A program made the position numbers and the translations under genes. A DNA stretch of 11,134 bases from an uncultured Prevotella sp. (GTDB lineage Bacteria; Bacteroidota; Bacteroidia; Bacteroidales; Bacteroidaceae), in contig UQRP01000050.1 of assembly GCA_900543585.1 (NCBI GenBank), positions 1-11,134 of the forward strand. Reading direction: 5' to 3'. Within the stretch, counting starts at the first letter, position 1, and every line of letters begins with the position of its first letter. Of this stretch, positions 1 to 7,338 are shown one piece after another. Under the pieces are notes generated by a model. That model was not told the DNA's origin, did no database searches, and saw only the letters and a list, made by a program, of their open reading frames with translations.

Positions 1-632
1 CTCTCATGCACTTCCTCCACCATCTCCTGTTCTGGAACCGTAAGGTAGGAAAGCTCTACACCTACCTGCAATCCGATTACATCACGGTCTACTGCGTTTA
101 ATAGGTCATTCATCAGATAAGTGAGCCGGATATATCGATACACCTGCCTTGCACTATCATTTCCGTTCTTTCCAATGTCTTTCGCACTGATACCTCCTGA
201 TGTTCCCTGATGATTCATTGCTTCCATCTTCATACGGTATGCAAATGCCTTTTCACTTGGAAGTATATTAGGTCTCTGCAGATTGCTGTCTACCATTGCC
301 CGAACAGCTGTATCCTGATCCATATTTCTGATAATAACCGGAACCTCTTTAAGACCGGCAAGTTGTGCCGCATGTCTCCTTCTGTGACCGGCGATGATTT
401 CATATTCACCATCACCTAGCGGGCGTACCAGTAATGCCGTAAGGATTCCCTCTTCTTTCACACTTTCCACCAGTTCTTCCATCGCCTCATCATCATTTAC
501 TTGAAACGGATGGTTCTCGAAAGAATGTAAATGCTCAAGTGCAACCTGTTGGATATCGTTCGTTTCTTCTCCTCCACCAAGTAATTCATCATAGGATGTC
601 AGTTTTATCTTCGATGCACTTCTACCTTTCAT
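1..632 (-). CDS. parB: ParB/RepB/Spo0J-family partition protein, C-terminus cut off by window edge
   Basis: ParB proteins bind centromere-like parS sites and, with the ParA ATPase, segregate plasmids, integrative elements or chromosomes. I translated 210 codons from the ATG at 632; no stop is met before the window edge, so the C-terminal part is missing. Visible parts: an N-terminal ParB/sulfiredoxin-like domain at about residues 30-120, the nucleotide-binding GHRRR motif at 82-86, the conserved DSNLQR motif at 115-120, and a helix-turn-helix-like region at about 147-175 (ISAKDIGKNG then RQVYRYIRL). The start overlaps the parA stop by 11 nt and has AGGAGG nine bases upstream (642-647 on the plus strand), indicating translational coupling in a parA-parB operon. 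Family assignment is firm. The Firmicutes-like style (strong ribosome site, lower GC) is unlike the rest of the window. The native parS site is not identified. Confidence 0.9.
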   Translation of the reverse strand, partial: MKGRSASKIKLTSYDELLGGGEETNDIQQVALEHLHSFENHPFQVNDDEAMEELVESVKEEGILTALLVRPLGDGEYEIIAGHRRRHAAQLAGLKEVPVIIRNMDQDTAVRAMVDSNLQRPNILPSEKAFAYRMKMEAMNHQGTSGGISAKDIGKNGNDSARQVYRYIRLTYLMNDLLNAVDRDVIGLQVGVELSYLTVPEQEMVEEVHE

Positions 633-1428
633 CCAAAAGCACCTCCTGTGTCATCTGCCAATATGCAGCCGCTACTTTTCCTTTTGGATCATGCTCAAAT
701 ATGCTGATTCCTTCTGCACTGATCTCAGCTGCTCGTACTGAAAATGGAATACTTTGTGGAAAAATCTTAATCTGGTTTCCATATGTATCAAAAATCAGAT
801 CAGATATATCTCTTGCATAGTTCGTTCGGTTATCCACCATTGTAATCAATATGCCTCCGATTTTCAGTTGTTTGTTAAGCTGTCTTCGCACCTTTCCAAT
901 CGTCCGTATCAACTGTTCCAGACCCTTTACAGGAAGATAAGCCGCCTGCACAGGTATGATTACTGCATCGACACTGGCAAGTGCATTGATCGTCAGCATT
1001 CCAAGTGATGGCATACAGTCAATCAATATATAGTTGTATTCATCTCTCATTCTTTCTATATATTGTTTTAAGACAAGTTCCCTACTCATAATATTTACAA
1101 GTGATACTTCCATTCCTGAGAGTTCGATGTTTGCCGGAATCAGATCAATTCCTTCCTGGTGATGTAAAATTCCCCGTGTATTTTCAAATGGTTCATCTTC
1201 TACAATCTTTGTCAGAATTGTAGCCAGTGTGATCGGTAATTCATCTGGGTTATGATACCCAAGGCTTGCTGTCATACTTCCCTGCGGATCATTGTCAATC
1301 ACAAGCACTTTCTTCCCTGCTTTTGCAAGTCCGACTGCCAGATTCACGCAACTTGTTGTCTTTCCAACCCCGCCTTTTTGTGAACACAATGCCAGCACTT
1401 TACAATCCTTCATTACTTTCTCTTCCAT
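622..1428 (-). CDS. parA: ParA/Soj-family partition ATPase
   Basis: This is a 268-residue ParA-type ATPase that would drive DNA segregation with the adjoining ParB. The deviant Walker A motif KGGVGKTT is at residues 18-25, and the Walker A'/B region reads YILIDCMPSLG (usual form DCPPSLG). No N-terminal DNA-binding extension is present, so it is of the short Soj-like class. I chose ATG 1428 rather than the upstream in-frame ATG at 1467, because GGGAGG lies nine bases before 1428 (1438-1443 on the plus strand) and because the longer version would begin inside a tandem repeat. Similar ParA proteins are common on conjugative transposons and plasmids of gut Clostridia (family knowledge). Codon use and ribosome site differ from the Bacteroidales genes to the right. 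Its native promoter region is probably truncated, since foreign-looking sequence begins only about 100 bp upstream. Confidence 0.93.
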   Translation of the reverse strand: MEEKVMKDCKVLALCSQKGGVGKTTSCVNLAVGLAKAGKKVLVIDNDPQGSMTASLGYHNPDELPITLATILTKIVEDEPFENTRGILHHQEGIDLIPANIELSGMEVSLVNIMSRELVLKQYIERMRDEYNYILIDCMPSLGMLTINALASVDAVIIPVQAAYLPVKGLEQLIRTIGKVRRQLNKQLKIGGILITMVDNRTNYARDISDLIFDTYGNQIKIFPQSIPFSVRAAEISAEGISIFEHDPKGKVAAAYWQMTQEVLLDER

Positions 1429-1430
1429 CC

Positions 1431-1518
1431 TTTTTATCCTCCCATAAATAATTGGAGGCACCGTCATCCCGACGTTTTTATCCTCCCAAAAATAATTGAT
1501 GGCACCGTCATTCCGACG
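1431..1518 (-). repeat. 44-bp tandem direct repeat, two copies, in the parA leader
   Basis: Two adjoining 44-bp units (1431-1474 and 1475-1518) differ at only four positions. Each contains, on the minus strand, ATGACGGTGCC, CAATTATTT and a GGGAGGATAAAAA ribosome-site-like block. The copy nearest parA supplies the actual parA ribosome site. The second copy ends exactly where sequence character changes. It may be an operator or ParB-binding array, or a simple duplication of the parA leader. Confidence 0.85.
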
Positions 1519-1519
1519 G
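1462..1519. promoter_or_regulatory. Possible operator palindromes upstream of parA
   Basis: Each 44-bp repeat carries an inverted repeat with a 5-nt spacer: CGTC-N5-GACG at 1462-1474 and CCGTC-N5-GACGG at 1505-1519. The spacing of 43-44 bp is about four helical turns, so a protein could occupy both on one DNA face. Autoregulation of par operons from such sites is common in the family. Binding here is inferred only from symmetry and repetition. Confidence 0.35.
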
Positions 1520-1545
1520 AATTATAGGATTGTCTTTAACAACTC
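1519..1545. other. Junction between Firmicutes-like and Bacteroidales-like sequence
   Basis: Left of this 27-bp stretch lie low-GC genes with AGGAGG ribosome sites. Right of it begins the 3' end of a GC-richer yitT gene with Bacteroidetes-type signals. No transposase, integrase, terminal inverted repeat or target duplication is visible at the join. It could be the edge of an integrated element or a chimeric assembly join. The yitT gene to the right appears to have an intact C-terminus, so the break is intergenic. Confidence 0.6.
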
Positions 1546-2472
1546 TTATTTTTCCTCTATCTCCTTCTGTATCTGCTCCAAGCTTATCTTTTTCTTCACC
1601 TTGAACTTGTCGAATCCCATGCCGTAGACGCCGATGACGGCGCTCTGGGCCACGAAGGCGTCGGGGTCTATCTCGTCGATGAGGTCGAAGATGACCGCCG
1701 ACTCGCTCTTCTTGGCGATGCAGAAGACGACCTTGATGTCCTTGCCGGAATAGAAACCGTTGCCGTTGAGCGTGGAGCAGCCCCTGTCGGCTATCTTGTT
1801 GATGGCAGCGCCTATCTCCCGCCACTTGTCGGAGATGATGAAGAACTGCACCGAACGCCGCAGGGAGTTGACGATATAGTCCACACAGAAAGAGATGATG
1901 AAGAGCAGAACATAGCCATAGAGCACCTTATCCCAGTCGCGGAGGACGACATAGCTTGACGTGATGATGGTGAGGTCGCAGAAGAGGATGACGTGGCCCA
2001 ACGACACATCGCGGTATTTGTGGACCATGGCTGCCACAACATCGCTGCCACCCGTGGAGCCGCCGGCAGAGAGTCCGAGACCCACGCTGGTGCCCATGAA
2101 GACACCACCGACAATGCAAGCCATAAACTTCTGGTCGCTGAGCAGGTGCACATCCATGCCACCCAAGAGCTGGAAGACGGTAGAAGCCACCGTGAAGACG
2201 ATGACGGCATAGATGGTCTTGGCACAGAACTTCCACCCGAGAAATTTCAAAGCCGTTATCAGCAACACGGCATTAATCAGAAAGTAGGTGTTCTGGGCCG
2301 GCATGCCGGTGCCCCAATAGATGATGGAAGCGATACCCATGATGCCACCCATAGGTATTTGGTTGGGAAGAAGAAAGAGATTGTAGCCAAGGGTGCCGAT
2401 GAGCATGGCGACGGTGATGATGGCATAGTCGCGGATGGTTTTGTATACAGATTTTCTGTTGCGCTGCTGCAT
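1546..2472 (-). CDS. YitT family membrane protein (YitT/DUF161 plus DUF2179), upstream paralog
   Basis: This 308-residue integral membrane protein belongs to the YitT family, whose transport or signalling role is not well defined. Hydrophobic segments lie at about residues 17-37, 62-80, 85-104, 117-136, 157-176 and 184-202, with the conserved GGSTGGSD signature at 137-144. A soluble C-terminal DUF2179 domain spans about 207-290, including the blocks NGNGFYSGKD and EIDPDAFVAQSAVIGVYGMGF. Length is normal for the family and the C-terminus looks complete. ATG 2472 directly precedes the membrane domain and lies about 100 bp downstream of a Bacteroidetes-type promoter. It is transcribed away from leuS, and a clear paralog lies on the other side of leuS. 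The assignment to family is firm; the substrate is unknown. Confidence 0.9.
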   Translation of the reverse strand: MQQRNRKSVYKTIRDYAIITVAMLIGTLGYNLFLLPNQIPMGGIMGIASIIYWGTGMPAQNTYFLINAVLLITALKFLGWKFCAKTIYAVIVFTVASTVFQLLGGMDVHLLSDQKFMACIVGGVFMGTSVGLGLSAGGSTGGSDVVAAMVHKYRDVSLGHVILFCDLTIITSSYVVLRDWDKVLYGYVLLFIISFCVDYIVNSLRRSVQFFIISDKWREIGAAINKIADRGCSTLNGNGFYSGKDIKVVFCIAKKSESAVIFDLIDEIDPDAFVAQSAVIGVYGMGFDKFKVKKKISLEQIQKEIEEK

Positions 2473-2520
2473 TGCAAGGTAAACTTATAAAATTCCTATC
2501 TTTGAAGCAAAAAGATTTAT

Positions 2521-2567
2521 CGCCCGTTGGAGCGTAAAGACTTGCCGCCCGTTGAGCGAGAAGACTT
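2521..2567 (-). repeat. Short direct repeat in the yitT 5' leader
   Basis: Two imperfect copies of a 22-23 bp unit (2521-2543 and 2546-2567), each of the form CGCCCGTTG-AGCG-AAGACTT, lie in the transcribed leader between the predicted yitT promoter and its start codon. One copy has an extra G and there are two substitutions. No strong terminator-like hairpin is seen, and the function is unknown. Confidence 0.6.
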
Positions 2568-2575
2568 ACAGACGG

Positions 2576-2606
2576 CAAAAATACGATAATAAATTGGTTT
2601 ATTAAA
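2576..2606 (-). promoter_or_regulatory. Predicted Bacteroidetes-type promoter for the upstream yitT
   Basis: On the minus strand, TATTTTTG (2583-2576) matches the -7 consensus TAnnTTTG, and TTTA (2606-2603) stands 19 bp upstream in place of the -33 TTTG. This would give a leader of about 95-100 nt containing the short direct repeat. Confidence 0.55.
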
Positions 2607-2624
2607 GGAAATCAGGCCGTTTTT

Positions 2625-2655
2625 TTCGTTTTCTCGTCCCTTTGCTGTATCTTTG
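2625..2655 (+). promoter_or_regulatory. Predicted Bacteroidetes-type promoter for the leuS operon
   Basis: TATCTTTG (2648-2655) fits the -7 element exactly, and TTCG (2625-2628) lies 19 bp upstream as a one-mismatch -33 element. The short leader that follows contains a GC-rich 5-bp hairpin, GGCCG (2679-2683) with CGGCC (2693-2697), and then an A-rich stretch before the leuS ATG, as is usual where Shine-Dalgarno sequences are not used. Confidence 0.6.
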
Positions 2656-2713
2656 CACATAGAAATCAATAATAGAGTGGCCGTGCCCGTCCCGGCCGAA
2701 AAATAAGATTATA

Positions 2714-5602
2714 ATGGATTATAATTTCAGCGAGATTGAGAAGAAATGGCAGAAGAAATGGGTCGACGACAAGACTTACAAGGTCAGTGAGGACCCTTCA
2801 CGCCCTAAATACTATGTCCTGAACATGTTCCCCTACCCCAGCGGTGCGGGTCTTCATGTGGGCCATCCCCTTGGCTATATCGCCAGCGACATCTACGCGC
2901 GCTATAAGCGCCTGAAGGGCTTCAATGTCCTCAACCCCATGGGCTATGACGCCTATGGACTGCCTGCCGAGCAGTATGCCATCAAGACCGGACAGCATCC
3001 TGCCATCACCACCGAGCAGAATATCAACCACTACCGTGAGCAGCTCGACAAGATAGGCTTCTCTTTCGACTGGGACCGCGAGGTGCGCACCTGTGACCCC
3101 AAATACTACCACTGGACACAGTGGGCCTTCGAGAAGATGTTCAACTCCTACTATGACAACGACCTGAAGAAGGCGCAGCCCATAGAGAAGCTCATCGCAC
3201 ACTTGGAGAAGCAGGGCACAAAAGGCCTCAACGTGGCACAGGGCGACGACACCATCACTTTCACCGCTGAGGAGTGGAAGGCCATGGACGACAAGCAGAA
3301 GAGCGACGCCCTGGTGAACTACCGTATCGCCTACAAGGGCGAGACGATGGTGAACTGGTGCGCCGGACTGGGCACCGTGCTGGCCAACGACGAGGTCGTC
3401 GACGGTGTCTCCGTGCGTGGCGGCTTCCCCGTGGTGCAGAAGAAGATGAGCCAGTGGTGCCTCCGCGTCTCTGCCTACGCCCAGCGACTCCTCGACGGTC
3501 TGGACACCATCCAGTGGAGCGATTCTATCACTGAGACGCAGAAGAACTGGATAGGCCGCTCTGAGGGCACCGAGGTCGTCTTCTCTGTGAAAGACTCCGA
3601 CGTGAAGTTCACCATCTTCACCACCCGCGCCGACACCATGTTCGGTGTCACCTTCATGGTGCTGGCTCCTGAGAGCGACTACGTGGCACAGGTCACCACA
3701 CCGGAGCAGAAGGCCGAGGTGGACAAATATCTCGACTATGTGAAGAGCCGCACCGAGCTCGACCGCATGTCCGACCATAAAGTTACAGGCGTCTTCTCCG
3801 GCTCCTACGCCGTGAACCCCTTTACAGGCGACGCCATCCCTATCTGGATTTCCGAGTATGTCCTCGCCGGTTATGGCACGGGCGCCATCATGGCAGTGCC
3901 GGCTCACGACTCCCGCGACTACGCCTTTGCCAAGCATTTCAACCTGCCCATCATCCCGCTCATCGAGGGTGCCGACGTCTCCGAGGAGAGCTTCGACGCC
4001 AAGGAGGGTATCGTGATGAACTCTCCGCGACCGGGGCATGGCAATGCCGACGGCTTCTCGCTCAACGGCTGCACCGTGAAGGAGGCCATCGCCAAGACTA
4101 AGAAATATGTCACCGAGAAGGGCATTGGCCGCGTGAAGGTCAACTACCGTCTCCGAGACGCCATCTTCTCACGCCAGCGCTACTGGGGCGAGCCCTTCCC
4201 CGTCTACTATGACAACGGCATCCCCAAGATGGTGCCTGAGGAGTGCCTGCCCGTGGAGCTTCCTGAGATAACAGAATACAAGCCTACCGAGGACGGTGAG
4301 CCACCATTGGGCCGTGCCACAAAATGGGCTTGGGACACTGTGGCCAAGAAGGTGGTGGAGAACAGCCGTATCGACAACAAGACCATCTTCCCCCTCGACC
4401 TCTACACCATGCCGGGATTTGCAGGCAGCTCTGCCTACTATCTGCGCTATATGGACCCGCACAACGACAGGGAGCTCGTGGGCAAGGAAGCCGATGAATA
4501 CTGGCGCCATGTAGATCTCTACGTCGGAGGCACTGAGCATGCCACCGGACACCTTATCTACTCCCGTTTCTGGAATAAGTTCCTCCACGACTACGGTGTG
4601 AGCTGCGAGGAAGAGCCTTTCCAGAAGCTCATCAACCAGGGTATGATACAGGGCCGAAGCAACTTCGTTTACCGTGTCAACGAGCTCTCGACAGCCGACA
4701 AGCCGGTCTTCGTGAGCTATAACCTCCGCAAGGACTACAAGGATGTCACACCTATCCACGTGTGGATTAACCTCGTGAAGAATGACATCCTCGACATCGA
4801 GGCTTTCCGCAAGTGGAGCCCGGAGTATAAGGACGCAGAGTTCATCTTCGACGACGGCAGCAAGTCGGCCGACGGTGCCAACGGCAAATACGTCTGCGGC
4901 TGGGCCATTGAGAAGATGTCGAAGTCGATGTACAACGTCGTCAACCCCGACGACATCGTCCGCGACTACGGTGCCGACACGCTGCGCCTCTACGAGATGT
5001 TCCTCGGCCCTGTCGAGGCTTCCAAACCTTGGGATACCAACGGCATCGACGGCTGCTTCCGCTTCCTGAAGAAGCTCTGGGCACTCTTCTATGAGAACCG
5101 CACCGACAAGTTCCTCGTCAACGACGACAAGCCGTCGGCAGAGAGCCTGAAGAGTGTGCACAAGCTCATCAAGAAGGTCACGGGCGACATCGAGGCTTTC
5201 TCATACAACACCTCCATCTCCGCCTTTATGATTTGCGTCAACGAGCTCGGACAGCAGAAATGCCACAACCGCGAGCTCCTGAGCGACATCGTCGTCCTCA
5301 TCGCGCCCTTTGCACCGCATATTGCCGAGGAGCTCTGGCATCAACTGGGCAACAACACATCGGTCTGCGACGCCACATGGCCCACATGGGATGAGAAATA
5401 TCTTGTGGAGAACGAGATACAGATGACTGTAAGCTTCAACGGCAAGGCCCGCTTCCAAAAGATGTTTGCTGCCGATGCCGACAAGGACACCATCGAGAAA
5501 GAGACCCTCGCCGACGACCGTTGCGCCAAGTACTTGGAAGGCAAGGAAATCAAAAAGGTCATCGTTGTGCCCAAGAGAATCATTAATATCGTAGTGAAGT
5601 AA
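2714..5602 (+). CDS. leuS: Leucyl-tRNA synthetase
   Basis: This cytoplasmic class I aminoacyl-tRNA synthetase charges tRNA-Leu with leucine using ATP. The 962-residue protein has the HIGH-type motif HVGH at residues 48-51 and KMSKS at 734-738. The CP1 editing domain, which hydrolyses mischarged tRNA, shows the threonine-rich TTRADTMFG at about 303-311 and GTGAIMAVPAHD at 388-399 followed by SRD. Other recognisable blocks are the N-terminal FPYPSGAGLHVGHPLGY and SRQRYWGEPFP. A C-terminal anticodon-binding region follows KMSKS. It is somewhat longer than the ~860 residues of the E. coli enzyme, and an extra segment before KMSKS (about residues 650-730) accounts for much of this; I believe such length is usual in Bacteroidetes. 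It is preceded by its own promoter and seems to head an operon with yitT, rdgB and porZ. Long ORFs on the opposite strand are shadows of its codon bias. Confidence 0.98.
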   Translation: MDYNFSEIEKKWQKKWVDDKTYKVSEDPSRPKYYVLNMFPYPSGAGLHVGHPLGYIASDIYARYKRLKGFNVLNPMGYDAYGLPAEQYAIKTGQHPAITTEQNINHYREQLDKIGFSFDWDREVRTCDPKYYHWTQWAFEKMFNSYYDNDLKKAQPIEKLIAHLEKQGTKGLNVAQGDDTITFTAEEWKAMDDKQKSDALVNYRIAYKGETMVNWCAGLGTVLANDEVVDGVSVRGGFPVVQKKMSQWCLRVSAYAQRLLDGLDTIQWSDSITETQKNWIGRSEGTEVVFSVKDSDVKFTIFTTRADTMFGVTFMVLAPESDYVAQVTTPEQKAEVDKYLDYVKSRTELDRMSDHKVTGVFSGSYAVNPFTGDAIPIWISEYVLAGYGTGAIMAVPAHDSRDYAFAKHFNLPIIPLIEGADVSEESFDAKEGIVMNSPRPGHGNADGFSLNGCTVKEAIAKTKKYVTEKGIGRVKVNYRLRDAIFSRQRYWGEPFPVYYDNGIPKMVPEECLPVELPEITEYKPTEDGEPPLGRATKWAWDTVAKKVVENSRIDNKTIFPLDLYTMPGFAGSSAYYLRYMDPHNDRELVGKEADEYWRHVDLYVGGTEHATGHLIYSRFWNKFLHDYGVSCEEEPFQKLINQGMIQGRSNFVYRVNELSTADKPVFVSYNLRKDYKDVTPIHVWINLVKNDILDIEAFRKWSPEYKDAEFIFDDGSKSADGANGKYVCGWAIEKMSKSMYNVVNPDDIVRDYGADTLRLYEMFLGPVEASKPWDTNGIDGCFRFLKKLWALFYENRTDKFLVNDDKPSAESLKSVHKLIKKVTGDIEAFSYNTSISAFMICVNELGQQKCHNRELLSDIVVLIAPFAPHIAEELWHQLGNNTSVCDATWPTWDEKYLVENEIQMTVSFNGKARFQKMFAADADKDTIEKETLADDRCAKYLEGKEIKKVIVVPKRIINIVVK

Positions 5603-5607
5603 CAAGC

Positions 5608-5687
5608 AGAAGTCCGGAAAGTACTTCCGGACTTCTGGACTTCCGAAAAGTACTTCCGGGAAAACTTCTGTCTTCCGAACTTCTAAG
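5608..5687 (+). repeat. Hairpin and degenerate octamer repeats between leuS and yitT
   Basis: A perfect 13-bp inverted repeat (5608-5620 with 5626-5638, loop AGTAC) follows the leuS stop by five bases. Overlapping it are repeats of an octamer like ACTTCYGR at 5624, 5632 and 5640 (strictly tandem), with further degenerate copies at 5653, 5665, 5672 and 5680. AGTACTTCCGG recurs twice. There is no T-run after the stem, so a standard intrinsic terminator is not supported. The hairpin could still attenuate transcription, protect the leuS mRNA 3' end or mark an mRNA processing point. Confidence 0.8.
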
Positions 5688-5694
5688 CAAAAAT

Positions 5695-6783
5695 ATGACT
5701 TTCAATCAGAAGATCATCTTCAACGAGGCGAAGGACTATGTAGGCATCACCTTTGGTGTTCTCCTCTACGCTTTTGCCTTCACCCTCTTCCTGCTACCCT
5801 ATCAGATTGTGACGGGTGGTGTGACGGGTCTGTCCGCTGTCATCTACTATGCCACGGGCTTCCCCATCCAGAACACCTACCTCATCATCAACGTGGCACT
5901 CCTTGTCGTGGGACTGAAAGTGTTGGGCTTCAAGTTCTTGATGAAGACCATCTACGCCATCCTCCTGCTCTATGTTTCCCTGTGGTTTGCGCAAGACATC
6001 ATGCCGGTGGATGCCGCAGGACACTACATCAAGATAGTCGGTGAAGGCCAGGACTTCATGTCGTTACTCATCGGCTGTACGCTGACCGGCTCTTCCTTGG
6101 CCATCGTCTTTCTGAACAATGGCTCTACTGGTGGCACCGACATCATCGCCGCCTCGGTGAACAAATACTACAGTTTCTCCTTAGGGCAGGTGCTTCTGGC
6201 CATCGACCTCTGCATCATCGGCAGCTGCTTGTTCTTCCCGCAGTTTGGTGATATGATAGGCCGTCTCCATAAGGTGATGTTCGGTCTGTGCACCATGGTG
6301 GTGGAGAACTTCATGCTCGACCACGTGATGAACATCCGGAGGGAGTCGGTACAGTTTATGATCTTCTCGAAGAAGAGTCAGGAGATTGCCAACGCCATCG
6401 GCACACAGCTCGGCCGCGGCGTCACCATCCTCGACGGACACGGATGGTATACTGGTCAAGACATGAAAGTGCTCTGTATCCTGGCCCGCAAGCGTGAGAG
6501 CGCACCCATCTTCCGACTGATAAAGATTATAGACCCCAACGCCTTCGTCTCACAGAGCTCTGTCATCGGTGTCTACGGTGAGGGCTTCGACCACGTGAAG
6601 GTGAAGGTGTCGAAGAAGCAGAAAGAGCGTCTCTTCAACAGTTCGATGCAAGGCAATGCGCCAAGACCGGCTGGAGAGACTGACTCTGACGCTCAGAACA
6701 GCAGCGAAAACGATAAAGCTAAAGAAGAATATGAAAATAGTATTCGCAACCAACAACGCTCACAAGTTACAGGAAATCCGTGA
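5695..6783 (+). CDS. YitT family membrane protein (YitT/DUF161 plus DUF2179), downstream paralog
   Basis: This 362-residue membrane protein is paralogous to the YitT protein encoded upstream of leuS. The two share blocks such as QNTY-IIN, KTIYA and IGVYG-GFD-VKVK. Hydrophobic segments lie at about residues 16-36, 60-78, 83-99, 121-140 and 163-182; the signature GSTGGTD is at 143-149; and DUF2179 spans about 217-305, with RGVTILDGHGWYTGQD. After residue 306 comes a 57-residue polar, probably disordered tail that the paralog mostly lacks. The last 17 codons overlap the beginning of rdgB in another frame. The ATG at 5695 follows an A-rich stretch with no clear ribosome site. No TAnnTTTG promoter was found in the gap after leuS, so it is probably co-transcribed. 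Substrate and role are unknown. Confidence 0.9.
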   Translation: MTFNQKIIFNEAKDYVGITFGVLLYAFAFTLFLLPYQIVTGGVTGLSAVIYYATGFPIQNTYLIINVALLVVGLKVLGFKFLMKTIYAILLLYVSLWFAQDIMPVDAAGHYIKIVGEGQDFMSLLIGCTLTGSSLAIVFLNNGSTGGTDIIAASVNKYYSFSLGQVLLAIDLCIIGSCLFFPQFGDMIGRLHKVMFGLCTMVVENFMLDHVMNIRRESVQFMIFSKKSQEIANAIGTQLGRGVTILDGHGWYTGQDMKVLCILARKRESAPIFRLIKIIDPNAFVSQSSVIGVYGEGFDHVKVKVSKKQKERLFNSSMQGNAPRPAGETDSDAQNSSENDKAKEEYENSIRNQQRSQVTGNP

Positions 6784-7333
6784 CATCCTCGGCCCTGATT
6801 TTGACATCGTCTCCCTCGCCGACATCGGCTGCCACGAGGATATTCCCGAGACAGGCTACACTCTTGAAGCCAACGCTCACCAAAAGGCGGAGTATATCTT
6901 CGACAACTACCACCTCGACTGCTTCGCCGATGATACGGGGCTCGAAGTAGACGCCCTCGACGGTGAGCCGGGCGTCCACTCTGCCCGGTACGCTGAGGGC
7001 ACCGACCACGACAGCGAGGCTAACATGGCCAAGCTGCTGCGGAAGCTCGGCGACAACCCCAACCGCAAGGCACGATTCCGCACCGTCATATCGCTCATTC
7101 AGATGGAGGGCGGCAATCCCCTGTGCAGCCGCGAATACCGCTTTGAAGGCATCGTGGAGGGCCGCATCGCCTATGAGAAGCATGGCACCGAGGGATTCGG
7201 CTACGACCCCATCTTCATCCCCGACGGCTATGACAAGAGCTTCGCTGAACTCGGAGAGGACGTCAAAAACAAAATCAGCCACAGGGCCCGAGCAGTGAAG
7301 AAACTCGCAGACTGGCTCAAGGCAGAAGACTGA
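6731..7333 (+). CDS. rdgB: Non-canonical purine NTP pyrophosphatase (XTP/dITP diphosphatase), RdgB/HAM1 family
   Basis: This enzyme removes deaminated purine nucleotides (dITP, ITP, XTP) from the nucleotide pool by hydrolysis to the monophosphate and pyrophosphate, preventing their entry into DNA and RNA. The 200-residue protein is of normal family length. Its motifs are all present: FATNNAHKLQEI at 5-16 for nucleotide binding, FADDTGLEVDAL at 65-76 with the catalytic acidic residues, GEPGVHSARYA at 78-88, GTEGFGYDPIFIP at 152-164, and NKISHRARA at 180-188. The frame stays open 25 codons upstream, but ATG 6731 gives the proper family N-terminus MKIVFATNN, so I chose it. It overlaps the preceding yitT by 53 bp, and porZ starts five bases after its stop, which points to tight co-translation in one operon. 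Confidence 0.96.
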   Translation: MKIVFATNNAHKLQEIRDILGPDFDIVSLADIGCHEDIPETGYTLEANAHQKAEYIFDNYHLDCFADDTGLEVDALDGEPGVHSARYAEGTDHDSEANMAKLLRKLGDNPNRKARFRTVISLIQMEGGNPLCSREYRFEGIVEGRIAYEKHGTEGFGYDPIFIPDGYDKSFAELGEDVKNKISHRARAVKKLADWLKAED

Positions 7334-7338
7334 ACACT

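Noticed and set aside
1505..1519. CCGTC-N5-GACGG as a terminator for yitT
   Set aside because: Only five base pairs and no T-run on the minus strand; it fits an operator-like palindrome in the repeat better.
1993..2490. 165-codon plus-strand open frame over the upstream yitT
   Set aside because: Shadow of the YitT coding sequence; no family features.
2798..4039. 413-codon open frame on the minus strand opposite leuS
   Set aside because: It lies entirely antisense to an unambiguous leuS, has low-complexity His/Val/Gly-rich sequence without domains, and is explained by GC-rich codon bias. The same holds for 4169-5161.
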